This document shows, in pieces, positions 1 to 5,730 of a stretch of 6,888 bases of DNA. Both the position numbers and the translations under genes were made by a program. Position 1 is the first letter of the stretch, and each line of letters opens with the position of its first letter. This stretch comes from Pseudomonadota bacterium. GTDB taxonomy: Bacteria; Pseudomonadota; Gammaproteobacteria; Burkholderiales; Nitrosomonadaceae. The stretch is taken from assembly GCA_018240935.1 (NCBI GenBank), contig JAFEEV010000303.1, forward strand, positions 1-6,888, in the 5' to 3' direction. The notes under the pieces were generated by a model. That model had not been told where the DNA came from. It saw only the letters and a list, made by a program, of their open reading frames with translations, and did not search any database.

Positions 1-1
1 A

Positions 2-757
2 AATGGCGCGGTGGGTAATTACAATGCGCATCTCGCTGCGTATCCGGATCTGGATTGGGAAAGGTTCGCGCAATCGTTTGTCGAAAAACTGGGATTGGCG
101 TTTAATCCTTACACGACGCAGATCGAGCCGCACGATTGCATGGCCGAACTGTTCGATGCCTATGCCCGGATCAATACGATTTTGCTGGATTTGAATCGCG
201 ATATCTGGGGCTACATTTCGCTCGGTTATTTCAAGCAAAAAACCAAAGCGGACGAAGTCGGTTCTTCCACCATGCCGCACAAAGTCAATCCGATCGATTT
301 TGAAAACTCCGAAGGCAATCTGGGAATTGCCAATGCCTTATTGCGGCATCTGAGCGAAAAGTTGCCGGTATCGCGCTGGCAACGCGACCTGACCGATTCC
401 ACCGTATTGCGCAATATGGGTGTGGCGTTAGGGCATACTTTGCTGGCGTACGACTCTTGCCTTAAAGGGCTCAACAAATTGGACGTCAATACCGCACAGC
501 TCGCCGCCGACCTGGATAATGCCTGGGAAGTGCTGGCCGAACCGATTCAAACGGTGATGCGCCGTTATGGTGTAGCCAATCCTTATGAGCAGCTCAAAGC
601 GCTAACGCGCGGCAAAAGCGGAATTACCCGGGAGACTTTGCATCAGTTCATTGCCGGTTTGAGCATTCCGGAAGCGGAAAAAGACCGTCTGCTGGCGCTG
701 ACGCCGCGAAATTATACCGGTAAAGCGCATCAACTGGCCGGAAGGATCAAAAACTAA
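2..757 (+). CDS. purB: Adenylosuccinate lyase, C-terminal part (5' end outside the window)
   Basis: PurB acts twice in purine synthesis: it releases fumarate from SAICAR to give AICAR, and from adenylosuccinate to give AMP. It works in the cytosol as a homotetramer. The frame is open from base 2 (NGAVGNYNAH...) to a TAA at 755-757, giving 251 residues of a protein that is about 456 residues in E. coli. The fumarate lyase signature GSSTMPHKVNP is at 260-292, and its serine pair (codons 263-268) includes the expected catalytic Ser of the flexible loop. IDFENSEGNLG, SRWQRDLTDSTVLRN and EVLAEPIQTVMRRYG are also hallmarks of the long, E. coli-like PurB branch. The first in-frame GTG (base 11) is internal, not a start. 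I see no strong terminator behind the gene, only a 4-bp stem at 766-776, so some read-through into grpE is possible. Confidence 0.97.
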   Translation, partial: NGAVGNYNAHLAAYPDLDWERFAQSFVEKLGLAFNPYTTQIEPHDCMAELFDAYARINTILLDLNRDIWGYISLGYFKQKTKADEVGSSTMPHKVNPIDFENSEGNLGIANALLRHLSEKLPVSRWQRDLTDSTVLRNMGVALGHTLLAYDSCLKGLNKLDVNTAQLAADLDNAWEVLAEPIQTVMRRYGVANPYEQLKALTRGKSGITRETLHQFIAGLSIPEAEKDRLLALTPRNYTGKAHQLAGRIKN

Positions 758-779
758 AAATTATTTTGCTGAGCAATCG

Positions 780-806
780 CTTGAATTGGCAGAATAATCC
801 AATAAA
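780..806 (+). promoter_or_regulatory. Possible second, degenerate heat-shock promoter
   Basis: An exact CTTGAA (780-785), the sigma-32 -35 core, lies 13 bases before CCAATAAA (799-806). The latter agrees poorly with the CCCCATNT -10 consensus. It may be a weak upstream promoter or a chance match. The promoter at 842-870 is far better. Confidence 0.2.
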
Positions 807-841
807 TTCGCACATAATGCCGGATAAATTTTCGCAGATGG

Positions 842-870
842 CTTGAAATCCTGCATAGCTATCCCAATAT
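842..870 (+). promoter_or_regulatory. Sigma-32 (RpoH) heat-shock promoter for grpE-dnaK
   Basis: The -35 element CTTGAA (842-847) matches the sigma-32 core exactly. After a 15-base spacer comes CCCAATAT (863-870), which matches CCCCATNT at all but one specified position. Both spacing and sequence fit the established heat-shock consensus. The predicted transcript would start near 876-880, only about 10-20 bases before the grpE ribosome binding site. I saw no CIRCE operator (TTAGCACTC-N9-GAGTGCTAA) in the gap, so the region gives no sign of HrcA control. Confidence 0.8.
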
Positions 871-886
871 CGCTTCCACAGTTATT

Positions 887-892
887 AGGAGG
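887..892 (+). promoter_or_regulatory. Ribosome binding site that decides the grpE start
   Basis: A perfect AGGAGG ends 1 base before an ATG at 894 and 4 bases before a second ATG at 897. Spacing favours 897, although 894 would add only one Met. The site rules out the longer in-frame ATG at 843, which lies inside the -35 box of the heat-shock promoter. Confidence 0.8.
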
Positions 893-896
893 TATG

Positions 897-1490
897 ATGC
901 AAAGCTCAGAAAATTCTCAAAACACGGAAACTAACCACACCGCAACGCCGGATCCCCAAGAAGAAATCAAAATACCGGGTGTAACCGGTGACGCTACCAT
1001 TCAAACCGGAGAGATCGCCAATTCTCAACCCGATCTCGAGCAATTGTTGAAAGAGGCGGAAATCAAAGCGGCCGAGCATCACGATGCCTGGATACGCGCC
1101 AAGGCGGAAACGGAAAATATCCGTAAACGTGCACAAAGCGATGTGACCAACGCGCACAAATACGCCGTGGAAAATTTTTCCGCCGAGCTGCTGACGGTGA
1201 TGGATAGCTTGGAAGCCGCGCTGGCGGTTGAGAATGCCACTGTCGAAAATTTTAAAAACGGCATGGAATTGACGCAAAAGCAATTGATCAGCGTTTTCGA
1301 TAAATTCAACATCAAGGCGATCGATCCAAAAGGGGAAAAGTTCGATCCGCATCAGCATCAGGCCATGTGCATGGTCGATTCCGAGCAAGCGCCCAATACC
1401 GTGGTGCAAGTCATGCAAAAGGGTTACAAGCTGCATGAGCGTGTTATCCGTCCGGCGCTTGTGTCGGTCTCGAAAGCGAAAGACTCTTGA
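897..1490 (+). CDS. grpE: GrpE, nucleotide exchange factor of DnaK
   Basis: GrpE is a cytosolic homodimer that opens the DnaK ATPase domain to release ADP, resetting the Hsp70 cycle. Its long paired helices are also known to act as a thermosensor. From ATG 897 the protein has 197 residues, the same length as E. coli GrpE. Residues 1-45 are a polar, low-complexity N-terminal tail. Residues about 46-110 are highly charged and helical (the long dimer helix, with the conserved AETENIRKRAQ stretch at 70-80). Residues about 135-193 form the beta head, with FDPHQHQAM (149-157) and the family signature around VVQVMQKGYKLHERVIRPA (169-187). It is the first gene after the heat-shock promoter and lies 57 bases before dnaK, evidently in one transcript. 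The start is uncertain by one codon (894 or 897). Confidence 0.96.
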   Translation: MQSSENSQNTETNHTATPDPQEEIKIPGVTGDATIQTGEIANSQPDLEQLLKEAEIKAAEHHDAWIRAKAETENIRKRAQSDVTNAHKYAVENFSAELLTVMDSLEAALAVENATVENFKNGMELTQKQLISVFDKFNIKAIDPKGEKFDPHQHQAMCMVDSEQAPNTVVQVMQKGYKLHERVIRPALVSVSKAKDS

Positions 1491-1547
1491 TTTTTTTCCA
1501 AGTATCTCCATTTTTCATCCCAATTTAATCTTTAAGAGGATCTAGAC

Positions 1548-3491
1548 ATGGCAAAAATTATCGGTATCGATCTGGGTACCACGAACTCATGCGTAGCCGT
1601 CATGGAAAACGGCAACCCCAAAGTTATCGAAAACTCGGAAGGTGCGCGGACGACGCCTTCGATTGTGGCGTATGCGGAAGACAATGAAATTTTGGTGGGT
1701 GCTTCGGCCAAGCGCCAGGCCATCACCAATCCGAAAAATACCCTATTTGCGGTCAAGCGATTGATCGGACGCCGTTTTGACGAAGATATGGTACAGCGCG
1801 ACATCAAAATGGTGCCGTACAGCATCGTCAAAGCGGATAACAACGACGCGTGGGTGGAAGTGCGCGGCAAGAAAATCGCGCCGCCGGAAGTGTCCGCGCA
1901 AGTACTGATGAAAATGAAAAAAACCGCCGAGGATTATCTCGGTGAAACTGTAACCGAAGCCGTGATCACCGTACCGGCGTATTTCAACGATTCGCAACGG
2001 CAAGCCACCAAGGACGCCGGACGCATTGCCGGCCTCGAGGTAAAAAGGATTATCAATGAGCCGACCGCTGCGGCTTTGGCATTCGGTCTGGACAAAAAAG
2101 AAGGCGACCGCAAGATTGCGGTTTATGATCTGGGCGGCGGCACGTTCGATATTTCCATCATTGAAATTGCCGAGGTTGAAGGTGAACATCAATTTGAAGT
2201 ATTGGCGACCAATGGCGATACATTTCTCGGCGGTGAGGATTTCGACTCACGCGTGATGGAATATCTGGTCGACGAATTCAAGAAAGAAACCGGTATCGAT
2301 CTGAAGAAAGATATGCTGGCGTTGCAACGGTTGAAAGATGCTGCGGAGAAAACCAAAATCGAATTGTCGTCCAGCCAGCAAACCGAGGTGAATTTGCCGT
2401 ATATCACCGCGGATGCTTCCGGACCGAAACACTTAGCTGTCAAGATAACCCGCGCAAAACTGGAAAGTCTGGTGGAAGATTTGATCGAGCGCACCGCCGG
2501 ACCGTGCCGCACGGCGCTGAAAGATGCCGGTTTGACGGCGTCCGAAATCGACGATGTCATTCTGGTGGGCGGGCAAACCCGCATGCCGAAGGTGCAGGAA
2601 AAAGTTAAGGAAATTTTCGGTAAAGAGCCGCGCAAGGATGTCAATCCGGATGAAGCGGTGGCCGTCGGCGCGGCAATTCAAGGCGGCGTGCTGAAAGGCG
2701 ACGTGAAGGATGTCTTGTTGCTGGATGTGACGCCATTGTCGCTGGGTATCGAAACGCTGGGCGGTGTGATGACCAAATTGATTCAGAAAAACACCACGAT
2801 CCCGACCAAGGCGCAGCAAGTGTTTTCCACCGCCGACGACAATCAAACCGCAGTGACGATTCACGTGCTGCAGGGTGAGCGCGAAATGGCATCGGGAAAC
2901 AAAAGCCTGGGACAATTCAATTTGAGCGACATTCCAGCAGCACCGCGCGGTATGCCGCAAATTGAAGTGACGTTCGACATCGATGCCAATGGTATTTTGC
3001 ATGTGTCGGCGAAAGACAAAGCGACCGGTAAGGAAAACAAGATCAAAATCCAAGCAAGTTCCGGTTTGTCGGATGATGAAATCGAACGCATGGTGAAAGA
3101 TGCCGAGGCGCACGCCGAGGAAGATCATAAGGCGGTGGAATTGGTTGCCAGCCGCAATCAGTGCGATGCCATGATTCATTCGGTTAAAAAATCGTTGAAG
3201 GAACACGGCGATCAGTTAAGCGGCGATGACAAAGCAAAAATCGAAGCTGCGCTCAAGGATGCCGAGGAAGTGCTTAAAACCGACAATAAAGACCAGATCG
3301 AAGCCAAAACACAAGCACTGACCGAAGCCGCGCATAAACTGGCTGAGAAAATGTACCAGCAACAAGACGCGCAAGGCGGCCAGCATGCGCAACCGCAACC
3401 GGATTCTGCCGCATCATCAGGCCGCGGCGAGAAGCCGGTCGAAGGCGAAGTCGTTGACGCTGAGTTTGAGGAAGTTAAAAACAAGAAGTAA
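1548..3491 (+). CDS. dnaK: DnaK, Hsp70 molecular chaperone
   Basis: DnaK binds exposed hydrophobic segments of client proteins and cycles between open (ATP) and closed (ADP) states, assisted by DnaJ and GrpE. The protein has 647 residues, normal for the family. The N-terminal ATPase domain shows the three Hsp70 signatures: IGIDLGTTNSCV (5-16), YDLGGGTFDISI (193-204, with Thr199, the autophosphorylation site in E. coli) and VILVGGQTRMPKV (337-349). Catalytic Lys70 and Glu171 are present. The interdomain linker VLLLDVTPLSLG is at 389-400, the substrate-binding beta domain runs to about 505, and the helical lid to about 605. A Gln/Ala/Gly-rich tail ends in EGEVVDAEFEEVKNKK, the usual proteobacterial terminus. 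The ribosome binding site AAGAGGA (1534-1540) lies 7 bases before ATG. Nothing essential appears to be missing. Confidence 0.99.
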   Translation: MAKIIGIDLGTTNSCVAVMENGNPKVIENSEGARTTPSIVAYAEDNEILVGASAKRQAITNPKNTLFAVKRLIGRRFDEDMVQRDIKMVPYSIVKADNNDAWVEVRGKKIAPPEVSAQVLMKMKKTAEDYLGETVTEAVITVPAYFNDSQRQATKDAGRIAGLEVKRIINEPTAAALAFGLDKKEGDRKIAVYDLGGGTFDISIIEIAEVEGEHQFEVLATNGDTFLGGEDFDSRVMEYLVDEFKKETGIDLKKDMLALQRLKDAAEKTKIELSSSQQTEVNLPYITADASGPKHLAVKITRAKLESLVEDLIERTAGPCRTALKDAGLTASEIDDVILVGGQTRMPKVQEKVKEIFGKEPRKDVNPDEAVAVGAAIQGGVLKGDVKDVLLLDVTPLSLGIETLGGVMTKLIQKNTTIPTKAQQVFSTADDNQTAVTIHVLQGEREMASGNKSLGQFNLSDIPAAPRGMPQIEVTFDIDANGILHVSAKDKATGKENKIKIQASSGLSDDEIERMVKDAEAHAEEDHKAVELVASRNQCDAMIHSVKKSLKEHGDQLSGDDKAKIEAALKDAEEVLKTDNKDQIEAKTQALTEAAHKLAEKMYQQQDAQGGQHAQPQPDSAASSGRGEKPVEGEVVDAEFEEVKNKK

Positions 3492-3508
3492 TTGTTGTTG
3501 AAACATCG

Positions 3509-3562
3509 AACGCAGAGATGCGGCAGGAATAATAAAAGATTCTTGCGCGCACTCTGCGTTTT
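3509..3562 (+). terminator. Long hairpin after dnaK, probable terminator or attenuator
   Basis: Seventeen bases after the dnaK stop, AACGCAGAG (3509-3517) pairs with CTCTGCGTT (3552-3560). TGCG (3519-3522) then pairs with CGCA (3548-3551), and GCAGGAAT (3523-3530) with ATTCTTGC (3539-3546) with one G-T wobble, closing an 8-base A-rich loop. Only A3518 and G3547 bulge, so the stem has 21 pairs. It runs into TTTT (3559-3562), a short U-tract partly inside the stem. The fold is seen directly; its role as a partial or full terminator between dnaK and dnaJ is inferred. Confidence 0.65.
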
Positions 3563-3578
3563 AGTGTCTAAGTAAAGC

Positions 3579-3726
3579 TTAAGGAAGCTCTGAAAAACTG
3601 CTGTGCTCGATCATGCTGTGTTGAAATCAGACTCAAAATGCTCATTTACATCTTGTAAACTGCGCTTTTTCATCTGATTTCGCCGTGCCTGACCGTCGCT
3701 CGCTATCTTTTTCAGCGCTTCCTTAA
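3579..3726. repeat. MITE-like palindromic element between dnaK and dnaJ
   Basis: The ends are terminal inverted repeats: TTAAGGAAGCTCTGAAAAA (3579-3597) against TTTTTCAGCGCTTCCTTAA (3708-3726), 18 of 19 matching. Symmetry continues inward with GAAATCAGA (3623-3631) against TCTGATTTC (3673-3681), and at the exact centre TTTACA-TCT-TGTAAA (3645-3659). The arms between the blocks (about 3598-3622 and 3682-3707) are only loosely complementary. No usable reading frame lies inside. TTAA at each end may be a target duplication or part of the repeat. Size, inverted ends and lack of coding capacity fit a miniature inverted-repeat transposable element. The ends resemble IS5-type ends in Nitrosomonas-like genomes, a resemblance recalled from memory and not searched. 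Confidence 0.65.
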
Positions 3727-3741
3727 GGAAACGCTGATTAA
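3723..3741 (+). repeat. Extra copy of the element end, abutting its right side
   Basis: TTAAGGAAACGCTGATTAA repeats the right terminal inverted repeat in opposite orientation (compare TTAAGGAAGCGCTGAAAAA; 16 of 19 match) and shares its TTAA. Together they make a 24-base near-palindrome (3713-3736) with one mismatched pair. It could be the remnant end of a second related element, or a target site that resembled the repeat end. Confidence 0.45.
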
Positions 3742-3754
3742 CCATTAAAGCGGT

Positions 3755-3780
3755 GATCTTCACCACGCGAGCAGGAAGTC
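3755..3780 (+). promoter_or_regulatory. dnaJ ribosome binding site and small hairpin that may cover it
   Basis: AGGAAG (3773-3778) is the Shine-Dalgarno sequence, 5 bases before the dnaJ ATG. CTTC (3758-3761) can pair with GAAG (3775-3778), and after a bulged T, GA (3755-3756) pairs with TC (3779-3780). This makes a weak six-pair hairpin with a 13-base loop. A weak stem over the site in a heat-shock gene recalls RNA thermometers, but so short a stem may be chance. Confidence 0.3.
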
Positions 3781-3783
3781 AAT

Positions 3784-4893
3784 ATGAGTAAGCGAGATTA
3801 TTATCATGTACTCGGTGTCAGCCGCGATGCCGACGAAGCGACCATCAAAAAAGCCTATCGTAAACTGGCGATGAAGTATCATCCCGACCGGAATGCCGGC
3901 GATTTGAAATCGGAAGAGATGTTCAAGGAAGCCAAAGAAGCTTATGAAGTATTGACGGATCCCAATAAACGCGCAGCTTACGATCAATTCGGTCATGCCG
4001 GAGTCGATGCCAGCGCGGGAGGAGGGGGTGGTGCGCAGGGTTTCAGCGAAGCCTTTAGCGACATCTTCGGCGATATTTTCGGCGGGCGCGGCGGGCGTTC
4101 CAATGTGCATCGCGGTTCCGATTTGCGCTACAACCTGGAAATTTCCCTGGAACAGGCGGCGCATGGAACCGAAACAAAAATTCGCATCCCCACCATGGAA
4201 AAATGCGATACCTGTAACGGCAGCGGTTCCAAGCCGGGTACATCGGCAAAAACCTGCCCAACGTGCAACGGTCACGGTCAAGTCAGAATGCAGCAGGGAT
4301 TTTTCTCCATCCAGCAAACCTGTCCGAAATGCCAGGGCAACGGCAAAATCATTACACACCCTTGTACAAGCTGCCATGGCGTAGGGCGTGTCAAACAGCA
4401 CAAAACGCTCAATGTGAAAATTCCGGAAGGAGTGGACGATGGCGATCGCATCCGTATATCCGGCGAAGGCGAGGCCGGGTTGAACGGCGGTCCGCCGGGC
4501 GACTTATACGTGGTGATTCATTTATCCGCGCACTCGGTTTTCCGCCGTGACGGCGATAATTTGCATTGTGAAATCCCAATCAGCTTTACCGTGGCCGCGC
4601 TTGGCGGTGAAATCGAAGTGCCGACGCTGGAAGGGCACGCTAAGATCAAAGTGCCGGCTGAAACGCAAACCGGCAAGATTTTCCGTTTACGCAGTAAAGG
4701 CATCAAGGGTGTGCGCAGCCACGACAAAGGCGACTTGCTTTGCCATGTCGTGGTGGAGACTCCGGTCAAGTTGACAGCACGGCAGAAAGAACTGCTGGAG
4801 GAATTGGAAACTATCAGCCTGAAAGACGGTTCGCGGCATAGTCCGCGAGCAAAATCGTGGATGGATAAGGCGCGTGAATTTTTCTCCGAATGA
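3784..4893 (+). CDS. dnaJ: DnaJ, Hsp40 co-chaperone (type I)
   Basis: DnaJ captures unfolded proteins and passes them to DnaK while stimulating its ATP hydrolysis. The protein has 369 residues, a normal length, with the full type I layout. The J-domain (1-70) carries the HPD motif at His33-Pro34-Asp35. A Gly/Phe-rich linker (about 73-105) includes a run of five Gly and repeated DIFG. Four CxxCxGxG zinc motifs lie at 141-148 (CDTCNGSG), 158-165 (CPTCNGHG), 180-187 (CPKCQGNG) and 194-201 (CTSCHGVG); all eight Cys are present, enough for two zinc ions. The two C-terminal beta domains and dimer tail run to the end (KSWMDKAREFFSE). ATG 3784 has AGGAAG 5 bases upstream. The gene is separated from dnaK by 292 bases holding a hairpin and a MITE-like repeat, so it may be only partly co-transcribed with dnaK. 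I found no convincing promoter of its own. Confidence 0.98.
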   Translation: MSKRDYYHVLGVSRDADEATIKKAYRKLAMKYHPDRNAGDLKSEEMFKEAKEAYEVLTDPNKRAAYDQFGHAGVDASAGGGGGAQGFSEAFSDIFGDIFGGRGGRSNVHRGSDLRYNLEISLEQAAHGTETKIRIPTMEKCDTCNGSGSKPGTSAKTCPTCNGHGQVRMQQGFFSIQQTCPKCQGNGKIITHPCTSCHGVGRVKQHKTLNVKIPEGVDDGDRIRISGEGEAGLNGGPPGDLYVVIHLSAHSVFRRDGDNLHCEIPISFTVAALGGEIEVPTLEGHAKIKVPAETQTGKIFRLRSKGIKGVRSHDKGDLLCHVVVETPVKLTARQKELLEELETISLKDGSRHSPRAKSWMDKAREFFSE

Positions 4894-5123
4894 CAATCCA
4901 TCGATCAGTATGGATCTGATAATTTAATGATTAATCAATAAGATATTATCTATTTGCGCCATCGTAAGCAGTCCGTTTTGCTAACTTTGACTGATATTTA
5001 ACAAAGAGTTTGCATTGTCTTCACAATTTGACTGCTTTACGGGTCTATAGTTACTCCTGTGTTCACAACAACAGCGACTACCGAATCAAGGCAGTCATTA
5101 CAGGATTAATAAAGGAGACAATC
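4894..5123 (+). promoter_or_regulatory. AT-rich leader before the small unknown gene, with repeated motifs
   Basis: This 230-base gap holds mutually exclusive small stems just after dnaJ: ATCCAT/ATGGAT around 4896-4915 overlapping ATCAG/CTGAT. A stretch rich in A and T follows (about 4917-4953). TTTGACTG occurs twice (4986-4993 and 5027-5034), 41 bases apart, with the inverted repeat ATTGT-CTTC-ACAAT (5014-5027) touching the second copy. Both copies contain TTGACT, a good sigma-70 -35 hexamer, but I find no -10 at 16-18 bases; TATAGT (5046-5051) is too close to the second. The promoter of the next gene is probably here but cannot be placed. Confidence 0.35.
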
Positions 5124-5594
5124 ATGGCGACAATTTCATTTCTAGTTAACGGTGTAGCAGCGCAACAGCAAACCAAACCAATGGCTTGGGTGACCATTGA
5201 AGAAATGGCGAATGGTTCTCTGTTTTTCAAAGTCAAGCAAGTGGGTGGCAGTATGGAAAATTTGCATGGCGTGTATTTTGATATCGTTGATGAAAGTATC
5301 GTCAACTCACTCAGAGTGACTGCGATTTCCAACGATATCAATATCAGCGAAGAAACCGTCAGCTGCTTGAAGAATGGCACCGATGCGGGCGAAGCGCTGG
5401 TCAGCAGTAAAAGCCGCAGCGCCGGTCAACAAGAGACGAACAGTTACAGCTTCACCTTACGCAGCACCGTGCGCGCGCTTAATCTCTGTGATTTTCCGCA
5501 AATTCAACTGGATTATTCCGGAAACGGCGGTGATGCCAATACCAAAATCAACGATGATTTCAGTCATCGCTGGCTGTATCTAGGATTGTATTAA
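5124..5594 (+). CDS. Unrecognised 156-residue protein, probably all-beta
   Basis: I do not recognise this protein as a named family. ATG 5124 is chosen because AAGGAGA (5112-5118) lies 5 bases upstream; the frame opens earlier (a TTG at 5010) but without a ribosome binding site. There is no signal peptide and no membrane segment. The sequence reads as short alternating strands (ISFLVNG, AWVTIEEM, SLFFKVKQVGG, GVYFDIVDE, SLRVTAIS, SYSFTLRSTVRALNL). The middle part (about 85-105) is polar and Ser-rich, and the end is NDDFSHRWLYLGLY. The pattern of 'FFKVKQVGG...L.GVYFDI.DES....L.VTA...YSFTLRST...L.L.DF' resembles, from memory, a beta module found in large secreted calcium-binding or adhesin-like proteins, here as a stand-alone unit. 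That resemblance is inference. Base composition is not obviously foreign. It stands alone after a long leader and converges with the next gene. Confidence 0.85.
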   Translation: MATISFLVNGVAAQQQTKPMAWVTIEEMANGSLFFKVKQVGGSMENLHGVYFDIVDESIVNSLRVTAISNDINISEETVSCLKNGTDAGEALVSSKSRSAGQQETNSYSFTLRSTVRALNLCDFPQIQLDYSGNGGDANTKINDDFSHRWLYLGLY

Positions 5595-5596
5595 AA

Positions 5597-5619
5597 GCCG
5601 GTGCTGCCGAATGACCGGC
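5597..5619 (+). terminator. Small GC-rich hairpin just after the unknown gene
   Basis: GCCGGT (5597-5602) pairs with ACCGGC (5614-5619) over an 11-base loop, beginning two bases after the TAA. No T-run follows, so it is not a classical intrinsic terminator. It may protect the mRNA 3' end or work with Rho. Confidence 0.35.
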
Positions 5620-5681
5620 ACGATGCGTTGTAGTGAGTTGTAATCCGTATCTTCCGAGGTGTGTGTTTGTTGTTGTGTTGC

Positions 5682-5718
5682 GATCCAATGCCGTCGGCTG
5701 TGCAGGCGGTATTGGATC
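5682..5718. terminator. Fourteen-pair hairpin between two convergent genes
   Basis: GATCCAATGCCGTC (5682-5695) pairs with GGCGGTATTGGATC (5705-5718) with two G-T wobbles, leaving a 9-base loop. It starts 12 bases beyond the stop of the minus-strand oxidoreductase gene. Neither strand has a T-run beside it. On the minus strand it is followed by 23 bases containing only C and A (complement of 5658-5680), unstructured RNA of the kind Rho can load on. A bidirectional, non-classical 3' end is inferred. Confidence 0.4.
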
Positions 5719-5730
5719 CCAGGTTGAAAG

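Noticed and set aside
3..194. 63-codon frame at the left edge
   Set aside because: It runs in another frame over strongly conserved PurB sequence.
758..893. CIRCE operator or intrinsic terminator between purB and grpE
   Set aside because: No TTAGCACTC/GAGTGCTAA pair is present, and the only stem near the purB end (766-776) has 4 pairs and no T-run after it.
843..896. Longer grpE start at ATG 843, adding 18 residues
   Set aside because: It overlaps the -35 of the heat-shock promoter, has no ribosome binding site, and the perfect AGGAGG at 887-892 points to the later ATG.
906..1511. 201-codon frame antisense to grpE
   Set aside because: It is a shadow of a confidently identified gene, rich in Arg, His and Phe as expected of reverse-complement translation.
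2433..3206. Long open frames on the strand opposite dnaK (2433-3206, also 1743-2192 and 2189-2644)
   Set aside because: Antisense open frames are a well-known by-product of dnaK codon use. The translations show no recognisable domain and no supporting ribosome binding site was identified.
3760..4401. 213-codon frame antisense to dnaJ
   Set aside because: It overlaps the J-domain and zinc region of a certain gene; its composition is that of a shadow frame.
5010..5123. Longer start (TTG 5010) for the unknown gene
   Set aside because: It has no Shine-Dalgarno and would encode an atypical Cys/Tyr-rich leader, whereas AAGGAGA sits correctly before ATG 5124.
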